From positions 62,001 to 126,000 of the forward strand of contig QANU01084176.1 of NCBI GenBank assembly GCA_003254905.1: a stretch of 64,000 nt of DNA, written 5' to 3'. The position numbers and the translations under genes were made by a program. Below are positions 53,955 to 64,000 of this stretch, piece by piece. The stretch's first letter is position 1. Each line of letters opens with the position of its first letter. The notes beneath the pieces were generated by a model. It was given only the letters and a program-made list of their open reading frames with translations, had not been told where the DNA came from and searched no databases. The stretch comes from Nissolia schottii (Eukaryota; Streptophyta; Magnoliopsida; Fabales; Fabaceae).

Positions 53955-54930
53955 ATATATATAGCAATAGTACACATAAGCCTTCAAAATATATGCAAGT
54001 ATAGCTAGGTATGCAAAAGAAAATAATCAAATAAATATTAGCTAGGTATGCAAAAAGGTTTTTTTTTCCCCTTTCTTTCTCCTCTTGTGTTATAATTAAT
54101 TTGGTTATGAAGGAGTTAATTGAACTGTGAAGATCGCTAAATCATGGTATATATTGTAATTATATAATGTAATCTATATAGGAAGATGATATATAATTGA
54201 AATAGGCTCCATGTAGCCACTATTAGATTTTAATATACAAAATTTAATATAGAGATTTGAGGAAAATCATATTTTGATCCTCCAAAAAGTATAATGGTAT
54301 TCCTTCAAAATTTGGTCTAAATTAGTTTCTCAATTATTAAAAATATCATCACACTAATCCTTTTGTTAGTTTCTATAATAAAGTCAATAATAAAAGATGA
54401 CATAGCACAGTAAAAAGAGATGTTACCACTAACTTAGCATTTGAAGCAATAGTCTAAGCTTAAGCTTAATTTATGTTTATACCTTTAAATAATTGTCTTT
54501 TAAGCAAATCAAAATTTTTATACATTACACTTGATCCTGTTAGGTCATTTTTCTGTTAGTTGATTTTCTTAAGTGATCAACAAAAGAATTAATGTGATAG
54601 CATTTTTAATCATTAAAGGGTAACACTTATAGAGGATAAATATCGTGATTTTTATATTTTTAAAAGATTAAACTAAGATTTTACTCTATAAATTTTAATG
54701 TGACAGGTAAAACCTTTATAGATTTTAATGGATATATTATAAAAATACTATAAATGAAAAATTTATTTTGATACATCATCAATGTAATTTTTTTTTGAAA
54801 ATTGAGATTTATTTTAGCAGTAAGCGAGTTAGTCCACTATAATCTAGTGAATCACAATTCAAAATTTCAACTAAAAATATCTCCCACATTTAAATGCAAA
54901 AATTGTAAATTTTTTTTCATTGTTAGTGTT
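53955..54930. other. HSFB3 3' flank and AT-rich spacer
   Basis: A near-duplicate phrase 'agctaggtatgcaaaa' occurs at 54003 and 54040 in the probable 3' UTR. No other feature is seen. Confidence 0.5.
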
Positions 54931-54936
54931 GTTAGA

Positions 54937-55640
54937 TACTCCATTTGTTCCATTTTGACTATTCATTTTCTACTTGTTAGGATTTCAAAATATTTATCCA
55001 GGCCTGTGGGTTTGCTCCATTCACAGGAGGTAGGGATCGAACCCCTCCCACCTGCTTAAGGGACGAGAGTACTTAACCACTCACGCCAACCCACCAGGTT
55101 AATGAGACATTTATTAATATAGTGGATGCATGCAAAGAGAGTAATAATTGTATTGAAAATAGAAATTTATTTTTCTTTATATAGGGATGATTTTGTTAAT
55201 TCATACTCTCTTAGATCCGTTTTAACTTTCCATTTTTCTACTTTTTAAGGTTTTGAAATATCTGTTCATTTACAATATTTAAGTGTAATTATTTTTTTAT
55301 TGTCATTCATACACCTAGTTGTAGTGAAACATTTATTAGTATAGTGAATGTAAGAAGAGTAATAATTATATTGGAAATAGAATTTTTTTTATATAGAAAT
55401 AATTTTGTCAATTTATGCTCCCTTAGTTCCATTTTTTACTGTCCATTTTCTGCTTTGTAGAGTTTCAAAATATTTGGCCATTTATGATATTTAAGTGTAT
55501 TTATTTCTTTTTTTTTTACATTCATACCCCTAGTTGTAGTGGAACATTTATTAGTATAATGGATGCACAAAAAGAGTAATAATTGTATTGGAAATAAAAA
55601 TTTATTTTTTTATATATAGAGATAATTTTGCCAACTCATT
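54937..55640. repeat. Three tandem copies of a ~214-bp Stowaway-like unit
   Basis: Units start near 54937, 55204 and 55418 with a 'tactc.ctta..ccatttt.act' phrase (third unit 'ctcccttagttccatttttt'). Each continues with 'tttcaaaatattt', 'acatttattagtata.tggatg', 'agagtaataattgtattggaaat' and 'tatatagagataattttg'. Identity is moderate. The first unit is interrupted, and partly replaced, by a SINE. Confidence 0.75.
54999..55100 (-). mobile_element. tRNA-related SINE inside the first tandem unit
   Basis: On the minus strand it reads 'ggtgggttggcgtgagtggt' (A box), then 'taag...', then 'gaggggttcgatccc' (B box). No clear target duplication is seen, and about 70 bp of the host unit are missing at the site. 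Confidence 0.7.
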
Positions 55641-56050
55641 ATTTTATGCATTTATCAAAACTTTTATTTTATTTTACCTTGATATGTGTAATGTTTGATT
55701 TTGGACAGTTAAAATGGGACTGAAGAAATACTATTTTTTTTTGCATTAACCAAGATATTTTTTTTTATATTTATATGTATAGTATTTAATTTTGAGCAAC
55801 TAAAACAATACGGAAAAACAATATACCCAAAATTATGAGTGTACAGTAATTTATTGTGACCTCTGACATCATATTTGGAATTATAGTATTAAATTACTTA
55901 TATATTTTATAAATCTCATACCAAATGAGTTGATTGGTTAACATTCCCTTGATTTTCAACCCATTCTCCTTTTTCACTCTCTTATTGCATTTATCAATCT
56001 TATAATTGGTTAAACAAAAGTGTGGATGCTTTTAAAATTTTAAAATATTA
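55641..56050. other. AT-rich spacer
   Basis: Nothing recognisable beyond A/T runs. Confidence 0.4.
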
Positions 56051-56054
56051 AATG

Positions 56055-57330
56055 TTGTAGTGACCGTAGAAGAGAGAGAAAAAAAAAAGAAACAACTGAC
56101 TCCTGCAATGGCCTCAGTACACTGCAGCGGCATGACGAAGTTGGGTGCTACAGCGTGCCCGCCACTCTACAGCGACATGGAGGTAGTAACTTGGGTGGCA
56201 AGTGAATTTTTCCTTATAAATAGAAGTCTCTCCTGAGTGTTTTTACTTGCTAATTCACTCAGAGAGTTCTGAAGGTTGTGCTTTGAGCACGAACTTTCTT
56301 TCTAACTCTAGTTTTATTTTTGTTTATGGGGAAGCAGTGCCTCTACATAGGGTGTTAGTGTCATGCTGTTAGAGTGTTCCAAGTCAATCAACCGTGTCGT
56401 TCAAGTTTCTACTGAGCTCGCGAAGGATGACAATCAATCTTCAGTAACTCGAAGTCAGTAGGTTGTTGCTCATAACTTATTTTATTCATTATTTTCTGTC
56501 TGTGCATATTTTAAGTATTTGTAGAAAATAAAGATTTGCAAAAAGATTTCCGAAACGTTTTATATTATGAAAATTATATTTCAGAACGTTACGAAAATGT
56601 TTACAAAATTATTTTAGAACTAATGAAAACCTTTTTAGAACCACCATGGGACCAATGCTTTCAATGCATAAATATCTTCATGTTGTATATATAAGTTTAT
56701 GGATTTCAAATGTCAGTTATTAGTTAATAGTTATTCCAATTTTTAGTTATCACATTAATGTTATTTTAGAAATGTTTTAAAGGAAGTTTTATCTAGCATA
56801 GAATTATAAGTTAGCGATAGTCTATGTTGACCATTGGTACCATTGTAATCAGGATCAGAACTAACTATTAGGAATTTATAGATTCAGATAGAGTATGATT
56901 ATCGTTAGTTATCGGGACCTATGTGCTTGGATAGTTCATTAAACTAACTATTAGGAATCTATGAACTCGGATAAAGTACCTCATTTATCGAGGCCTAGGT
57001 ATTTCGGTAGTATGTTATAAGCTAGACTGTAATTTTCAAGATCCGTCTGTCTAGATATCTTCCTATGATATTCTTTAAATGTTTTCATGAAAGATTTAGT
57101 ACTATTATTATGATATTGTGATGTTTTTTTTGTACGTATAATATTATTATGTATTGCATGTGTATTCCATAGTTCGAAACGTCATGTGAGTGTTGTGGGT
57201 GATCTCTTGCTCACTAAGCTCTTCCTAGAGTTCTCACCCCTCAACCTCGCCCTTAGCAGTGCGTGGATATTGTGGAAAGTTGCAACGATGTCAAAATTCT
57301 TAAATCAACAGTCACATTGAGGTGAAACTA
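56055..57330 (+). mobile_element. LTR-like block, possible solo gypsy LTR
   Basis: It has a TATA box 'ccttataaatagaag' (56213-56227), a following leader with 'cactcagagagttctg', and near 57190-57250 the 'gggtgatctcttgctcac...ctcacccctcaacc' block seen in gypsy LTRs. No adjoining gag-pol is present. Exact ends and target duplication were not found. Confidence 0.5.
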
Positions 57331-58130
57331 TCCATAGGATTTGATAGACTTTATTTTAAATTTATAATCAAGTCAATATCTAAAGTGCTCTAATTGTATG
57401 TAAGTAGACATGTGTTTTCTTTCAGATCTAGTTTGAAGTGTTGCTTGCAGTTTGTGGTCTCCCATCGCATTCGCGTTTTTCGATTGCCAATACCTCTTTC
57501 TTTGTGTTCACCAAACCCAATTCATATTGCTTTCATTCATCCCTGGCGCATCTTGCTTTGTGTTCATCTTCTCCGTCAAGCTGGAACTAGGGACTTTTCT
57601 TTTTTTGTAATTTTGGATTGCGGATTTATCCTATATTTGATTGATTTATGTAAAGATCTTATGTTCCTGAACTTATTGATCTATGGTGATTTTGCCTGAT
57701 TAGCCTTTGGAAGAAAAATTTTAGTTAGCAACAAGAAAATAGTTCCAATTGCCAAATCCCTTGTGACAATAAATTTTATGAAGAATGAATGGATGAGTGC
57801 AATAATATTATTCAAGAAGGTGACAGATGAAGATTGATTTTTTTATTTTAAATATATTTTTTTTGGGTTTTCCAGTAGGGGTGTCATCTCCGATGATGAG
57901 GGGTGGAGGCGGGATAAAGGGCAGTGGAGTGGGTGAAGTCTTAACAACAATCAACTCAAATATTTTGATTAACACAATTAATTACTTACTAATCTACAAT
58001 TATACTTAAAAATCACAACACATTACCATCTATAAAAGGTTGAATAGTTACTACAGGGTCCAAAAGGCAATTACACAATTTCAATTTCATAGACTTTAGG
58101 GGATTAAAAAAAAAAAAAACTATTTCCACC
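57331..58130. other. Spacer without recognised genes
   Basis: An open stretch at 57394-57699 is hydrophobic but has no recognised domain. An A-run at 58107-58120 abuts the truncated end of the LINE. Confidence 0.4.
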
Positions 58131-58134
58131 ACTA

Positions 58135-60840
58135 ACATACAAGCCGTCCGATTGAAAAACCGCCCACTCGACGTTCCAGTTCCAGAAGAAGGGGAGTGTG
58201 GTTCGGGACCGAATTAGGTAGAGCCAAAAGTTTCATATCAAGGAGCTTTACACTCCATTCTGGCTCGACTAACATTCTATCTACCTTGCTTCTTGCCCTC
58301 CCATTGGTTCCATGTGAACTTCCTGCCAACCAATGGGATATCTATGGCTCCCATATTCTGTACCCAAGATCGGAATTCTTCCACACTGCCTGCGTACCTT
58401 TCCTCTGTTGTAAATACCTCATTGAAGTCTCCCATCACAAGGCAAGTGATATCTATGGACTTTTTCACTGCTAACAGTTCTTCCCATATTTGTTTCCTTC
58501 CCTGCCTATCGTTAGGAGCGTACACCACAATGATGGCACCCATGAAGCCGCAGTTGGACAACTCTCCCATTACACATATCCATCTACCTCACACCCTTAC
58601 CTCTAGTTTTCTGAATCTATTGTTCTGCCATGCACAAACAAGCCCCCCCGAGCCATCAACAGCTACAACCTAAGCCCACCCAAAATCTTCCCCCCCACCA
58701 TTTCCAATCTTCAGTTTAGATAAGGAAGAATGTTTGGTTTCGACAAGGCCCAAGAACCCATATCTATTTTGGAGAATTAACTTCTTTATTGCAGGATCTT
58801 TATCCTTCCCCCTAATACCCCTAATATTCCAACAAGACATATTCATTAGAAACAGGCAGAGCCTCCTACCTGTGGAACACGTCATTCTACTCATCTTACG
58901 TCCTCTTTCTTGGACGCCCTCTCTTCTTCCTATTCGTGCCTTCCCCAATTTTAGGGACTATGTTTGCTACTGTATCTATCACCCAATTGTCATCAACTAT
59001 TTCTAGTATGAGTTCTTTGCCCAATTTCCAAGTCTACTTCGCTTCAGCGAGTCCTAATCCATTGCTTCTTGACATTCTTCTTGTACCCTTCATTCTCTCT
59101 TCGTCCCGTGGTTGATATGTGGACTTTGCCTCTTCCACCGTCATAGTCGTTGGTAGCGCGACAGGTACAAGCGTCTATTGCGATTTCTAATGAGTATCGT
59201 GGCCTCCTCCTTCGTCGTTGTCGTTGCGTTTTGAATAGGGGTTGGATGCATATATTTTACGGTTTCCTATCTGTAGAGGCATAGGGGAAGTCTCTTCAAT
59301 TGTATCATCCTCTAACCCCTTTTCCACGGGCTTCACAAGAAGCCCAAAACCAGGCGGGGCTATTTCATTTCTATAAGCCATATCTGCTTGTATTAGTTGG
59401 GCCTCCTAATTGGATTATTTGTAGCCCATATTTTTTTTTGTGGACCCCAAGATACCCATTACCTCGTCTGAATCCCCCAAAACGCTAAAATTCAGGGAAG
59501 GGTACTTTGGTCATCATAATTCTTTTCCCTGCCTGTATGTTGTACCTTCACGTTATTTTTGTTGCCACTACGTTCCTACTCCACAATCCTGCCACCGCTC
59601 TATTGTCGTACCCCTAATTTGTCCCCCATTATCTCTGTCACTTGCGTGTCCTTGTTCCCCTTATTGTGGGCCTCTTGATCTTCCTTCGGAGCTCCACTAT
59701 TCATCACTAGACTTTGCTTCATGTTCGAATCATCCTCCCATTTTCAGTTTTCACTTCCATGGATGTGGAAGACGTGGCCGTCAAGCTTCAGGTTCAACCA
59801 ATCATTAATTGATTCTGAAATCCCAATATCCACTTGTGCGTAAGCTTTCTTGAAGTCACTATCATCGAAGGTGCATTTGATCACCTTATCCCATTGGTTG
59901 CCAATCCTTGTGAAATTCTTCTATCCATGCTTTTCGTATATTGCAAGCCTCCCCTTTTGACCATGGGCGAACCTCGGCTACAAGATCAAGTAATGCTTGT
60001 TTGTGGTCCTTTAGAGCTCCATCGCATTCTTCCGCCGTCCTAAAGGTAATCAAAACCTTATATGGGTCTATATAACTCACGTACTGAAGATTGAGACCCA
60101 CTCCATATAGTCGTCTCTAATCGCCTCTGCATCTAGCAACTCCAGGGACTCCCCCACCAGGCTCCTCTATAGCCAATTTAGGTTTTCGTTACTAACCTCC
60201 CTTCACTATGTTCATTTCCGAACACCCCTGATGTGATTCCATTCTTCCGCACTCCTACCGACACTCCTCCTTCCTCCTTTTTAGTGGGTTGTTCTTTCAT
60301 CAACTACGACCCCCTTCTTTTGTCTTGTTACCTTGGTGTAAGTTCTTCCATCTGTATGTTAGAAGAATGGACCAATGTCCCTCTTACCTTTTGCTTCGTG
60401 TTAGCCACTTCCCCATTGTTGTCTTCTCACTATTCCTCTTTTCATACCTTGCTACCCTGATCGTCAACACACAGCCCCGTATCGCCACTCCATTTAGTTT
60501 TCTCATGGCATTTTCTGCATTTGTATATGACGCATACCTCACGAACTCGAATAGATTTTCGTTGTTCATCCTCCACTTCCTGGATAGATACGCATCTACA
60601 ATGTTGCCATGAAACTTGAAGAGTAGCTGCAACCATTCTAGGGTCATAGCTTTCTGTAGGTTGTCCACGAACAAGGTGGTTAGACTCCAGGGTTTGTCGT
60701 TCCTTTGTCCATTCGGTTGAAAGCCATCGCCGCTTCTAGTCTCACCATCCCTAGTGCAATCCCTCTTTCTCCCTAACATTCTCCCTTATCACCGTTTTAG
60801 GCTCTCCTCAGCTCTCACCCCCCCACTCCAACTTCAAGCT
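58135..60840 (-). mobile_element. 5' half of a plant LINE (RRM ORF1 and endonuclease), reverse transcriptase missing
   Basis: Read on the minus strand, ORF1 starts near 60779 with an RRM domain (LTTLFVDNLQKAMTLEWL; RNP1-like FEFVRYAS; LNGVAIRGC near 60480), followed by a DUF4283-like stretch near 60100-59890 (DPYKVLITFRTAEEC). ORF2 begins near 58840 with the endonuclease SCWNIRGIRG, then GLVETKHS, VVYAPNDRQGR, VMGDFNEV (58440) and RKFTWNQWEG (58300). The reading ends after the NHTPLLLELE part near 58150; no reverse transcriptase follows. Stops and frame changes show it is dead. Confidence 0.88.
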
Positions 60841-60849
60841 CATTCACTA

Positions 60850-61130
60850 AGTGAATATCAACATAATAAAAATAAGTATTAACGCAGTAGACATCAGTAT
60901 CAACATAATAAAGATATGTATCAACACATTATAAAGGTATGTCAAAGTTTTAAAAAAATAAAGTCTTTTTTTAAAGAAAACACTGATACATTTTTTTTAT
61001 GTTGATATCTATGTTTATTATGTTCATACCTACATTTTATAAAGATAAAATGAAGAGAATGAGAGCAAGAAAGAATGCGATATAATGGAGAAAGGATGTT
61101 AAAAATTATTGAAATTTTTATTATACTGTG
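60850..61130. mobile_element. Second minisatellite foldback family, copy 2
   Basis: Units 'tatcaacataataaa' at 60856-60930 are followed by inverted units ('ttatgttgatatctatg', 'ttattatgttcatacct') at 60996-61034. The wording matches the block at 45113-45700, and it ends with a similar 'atggagaaaggatgttaaaa' phrase. Confidence 0.6.
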
Positions 61131-61139
61131 GTCTCCACT

Positions 61140-61819
61140 AAATTTAGGCTCATGAGTAATGTCCCAATATATTAAGTTTTTTATACATCTTAAAGATAAT
61201 AAGTAATTGCTAGGTAAGTTAAATTTAGAAATTCATGAAAATATTTACAAAGACATAGCACATTTACCAAAGCATAGCACATAAGGTAAGTCCTGGTATT
61301 TTTGTGGGTTACGCGTTTTTTTTTTTAGAGCTTAAAGATGTGTTAACATCTGTTGTAAAGGAAAGGGTCAGGTTGCGCCAAACCCCTACCCTATCCGTCC
61401 CATGCCATACCTAAAGTTGCCAATGTGGCAAAACTGAATAGGATCAAGATCCTTCTTTTCAAAATGAGGAAATGAAAATGATAAGAATATGTTCATCATC
61501 TCATTATTCATTTAAATAATCATCTTCTATTATATGACATCTTTTAAATGAATTATGAGATAGTTAACATAATACTTTCCATTTCATTTTGATAAGAGGA
61601 CCTTCATCCAAACGAATGTTGCAATTCTCAACCGCCAAAAAGAAAGATGTGTCCTTGGACGACGATTCTCTAAATGAAAACTATATACAATTCATTGACA
61701 CAAAATCATCGACTCTACAATATACATGGCCTTATTACGACCAAGGCCCATGTCTAGAAATCAAATGTTATCATCATTCTGATACCTTCTAAACACTATG
61801 CAAATAAAATGAAGGCGTC
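61140..61819. other. Spacer downstream of the ABCA1 3' end
   Basis: It should include the ABCA1 3' UTR at its right edge. Nothing else is recognised. Confidence 0.4.
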
Positions 61820-62042
61820 TCATGAATTAGCTGCAAAATGATTGAATATAGTCTCCAGAGTTGACTGACTAATGCTATACTCTGCAATTCCTAATCTATC
61901 TCTGCAAAAGATTTAGGTAGCATTTAGTAATTTTGTTTGACAAGAAAGATCATATAAAATAGATAGCAGTACTTGTACTTTACCTGTTTCCCTCAAGGAG
62001 TCCAAAGACGTCTGCCAGAGACAAAACTTCATCATATGGTAG
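61820..62042 (-). CDS. ABCA1: Last two exons of ABCA1 (AOH-type full-size ABC transporter), partial
   Basis: On the minus strand, exon 62042-61984 reads [19 protein letters not shown] and its last two bases complete an R with the next exon. Exon 61901-61820 reads [20 protein letters not shown] followed by HFAANS and TGA. The GT-AG sites are good and the phases agree. The motif [16 protein letters not shown] is the C-terminus of the second ATPase half of plant ABCA1, the only full-size ABCA in plants. Upstream exons are not found between 62043 and 64000, so either a long intron runs off the window or the gene is truncated. Position next to HSFB3 matches Arabidopsis At2g41700 and argues for the real gene. 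Confidence 0.85.
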
Positions 62043-64000
62043 CTGCAGTAAACAAACCATGAATTACTATACGCACTGCAAAATCAAGCCCATACACCAG
62101 TGCATGCTCATACGGACACTAATGTTTTGTTCATGGTAGAATAACAAAGTGAATATGGACTGGTGACTGTCCACTACAAAATACGCCTGAAATTCCCTAA
62201 GATAAAAACTGCAAGGATCATCTCTCCCAAAGGGTTTAGGTGGAGAGGGACTCATGCTCAGTTTCATTTCCTTTCTTTTTTTTTGGGTATATACAGTTCC
62301 ATTTCTTTAACCCATCAACAAATGGTAACTGCTTTAAACTTAACTATGAATTACTGTATGCCCAGTAAAATCAAGCCCATACACCATTGCATCAACATAC
62401 ACACACAAATATTCTGTACATGAAATAAGGGTATCACGCTAATCCTAAACCTTAAACACACAATTGCTCCGCTTAGATAATATTATTTAGAATCAGACCA
62501 AAAACTCTCAAATAAGGGTGGCTGCCATGCACGAGACTAAAAAAGGGGACCAGACAAACTATGTTGGAGATTGAAGAGTTTGAACAAGATAATTTAACGC
62601 TTCAAGCAAAAAAATTCCTTTCTCAAATGCTTCCAAAGTAAATTTTAACGCATCACATACCATGTGCATTTTGTTTAACTCGAAAGTCAAAACAGAAGTC
62701 AAATAAAATCTCAGCTGGTCAATGAGAGAGAAGCAGATAGGTGGTTGACGGTGGTGTCGGAGAGGTGGGTTTCTGGTTTGCGATCCCTCTCAATTCTGCT
62801 CTACTCAATAGAGATGGTGGTGGGGGAAGGCAGCGGTGGGGGAGGAGGAGGAAAAAGTGTTGCTGGAAGTGGAGAAGAGAAAGGAACGGTGGAAGCGTTG
62901 CGAGAGAGAGAAATGAGGAAGGAAGGGTACAATGTGAATTTCATTGGTTTTTATTATTATTATAATAATACTAGGCTCAATTTGGTCCCTAGAGATCAAT
63001 GACCAGGTTAGCCAGCTCCCGCAAAGACAAGAATAAAGGGATTAGGTAGCATTGTTTTGTTAATGTTTCCTTTTTTGTCTCTGTTGATGATGTTTTTCTT
63101 TTATATCAAAGAGGAACCCATATTCTCTAAATTCTTTGAAACCAACGTACTCAATTATGCCAAACCATGAAGCAATCACTGAGGAGCAAAGGCCTTTGCT
63201 GCTACTAGACAACACTTGCAGAGAGCGTGATTCTTATCAGGGTTGGAACCCTGTGCACACACTTGTTCAATTGAATGGGCGGCTTACTTCTGTTTGTTTG
63301 TCGATTGCATATGCCTGAAAGCATTCTAGATTTATTTCTACTTGTTTTGTTGCACAATCACGCCGAGAAGGAAGGGCATCTTGCACCCCTCTGTTCTGCA
63401 ACCTTCTGCAACCTACCCTTTTCCAACGAAATCCCTTATACCATGCATCCTCCAGCCAAGCCCACACATCCCTTTTTGCAGCTACTGTCCACACCTGAAG
63501 TGGAGGTCCTCTGTTTTTCGACTTCTGTTGGCACCTAAGTTATATATTCTCTAATCCTTGGCACTTCTACAGTTTCTATTTGGCCAGATTGCCACCTCTC
63601 CTCTCCAGCCATTATTGGTTATGCTTTAGATTATGATGGTTGTCTTCAAGCTATGACCTTGGAGTATAATGATGAATATAACGAATTGAATGTGCTATCT
63701 TTGGTGTGGTGGCTGCTTCGTGATCTGCAACATTGCTAGTGTTTTGGAGGTTGGCTTTTCCATGCCTATATCTGGGATATTTTTGTTGTGATGTTTTCTT
63801 TTTTTCTTGTAAATTTAGTCAAAGAAATAGGGAGAGAACATTTAAGGGTGGGATTTTCATTTCTGTGCATTTTAATTAGAAAGTAATATTATTGTATTTC
63901 ATATTTAATGGTTAAATTGCAGACTATTCAGAAATGAGGATTTTCAAACATAATGTATATAATCTACCCATAAGAATCGTAGTGTAGTAACTCAAAAATA
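62043..64000 (-). other. Probable ABCA1 intron or flank
   Basis: No further ABCA1 exon is seen. A local duplication is present: 62041-62118 and 62321-62404 share 'atgaattact.ta.gc...aaaatcaagcccatacacca'. A GA- and GG-rich patch at 62800-62930 and a moderately GC-rich stretch at 63160-63540 contain open frames without recognisable domains. Confidence 0.5.

Noticed and set aside
62741..63002. Gly- and Glu-rich open frames, considered as exon 1 of a new gene
   Set aside because: Low-complexity GA/GG-rich DNA with overlapping open frames on both strands; no motif and no supported splice partner.
63267..63540. Minus-strand frame reading RDVWAWLEDAWYKGF, considered as a LINE or domesticated gene
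   Set aside because: I could not match it to any family with confidence; opposite-strand frames are equally long.

Overview
The window is nuclear DNA of a flowering plant. The evidence is spliced genes with GT-AG introns, AT-rich intergenic DNA, Ty3/gypsy and Ty1/copia remnants, plant LINEs carrying an RRM-type ORF1, tRNA-derived SINEs (one of the Au family), Mutator-like foldback elements and Tourist/hAT-type MITEs. A legume is my best guess, from the foldback family with 'TTTTGGTCCCT' arms and the repeat mix; that is an inference, not a proof. One assembly gap (17401-17817) lies in the loop of a large inverted repeat.

Region by region. 269-520 is the last exon of a SIN2/DGP2-type mitochondrial GTPase. 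2010-2856 is a decayed piece (intron 1 plus exon 2) of an ABCG transporter. 4310-11069 is a broken Ty3/gypsy element, split by an antisense solo LTR and followed by an LTR. 11100-11480 is a LINE RNase H relic. 16359-24569 is a complete nine-exon ABCG half-transporter whose introns carry two side-by-side Mutator-like insertions, two MITEs and an Au SINE. 25364-31322 (minus) is a complete ten-exon NTRC gene, the chloroplast NADPH-thioredoxin reductase/thioredoxin fusion. 33053-34128 (minus) is an unrecognised two-exon gene. 36-48 kb holds minisatellite foldback elements, a SINE with a perfect target-site duplication, a copia pol relic interrupted by a hAT-type MITE, and a 5'-truncated LINE. 50799-53954 is a two-exon HSFB3 gene with an upstream ORF. 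54.9-61.1 kb is repeats, including an LTR-like block and the 5' half of a LINE (minus). 61820-62042 (minus) holds the last two exons of ABCA1, whose remaining exons must lie beyond the right edge if the gene is intact.

The host genes do not form a pathway, but their order is informative. SIN2, NTRC, HSFB3 and ABCA1 correspond, from memory, to Arabidopsis At2g41670, At2g41680, At2g41690 and At2g41700. The window therefore looks like a conserved microsyntenic block that has been expanded by transposons and interrupted by an ABCG locus with its decayed neighbour copy and by one unknown gene. I see no prokaryotic-type system, CRISPR array, rRNA gene or intact tRNA gene.
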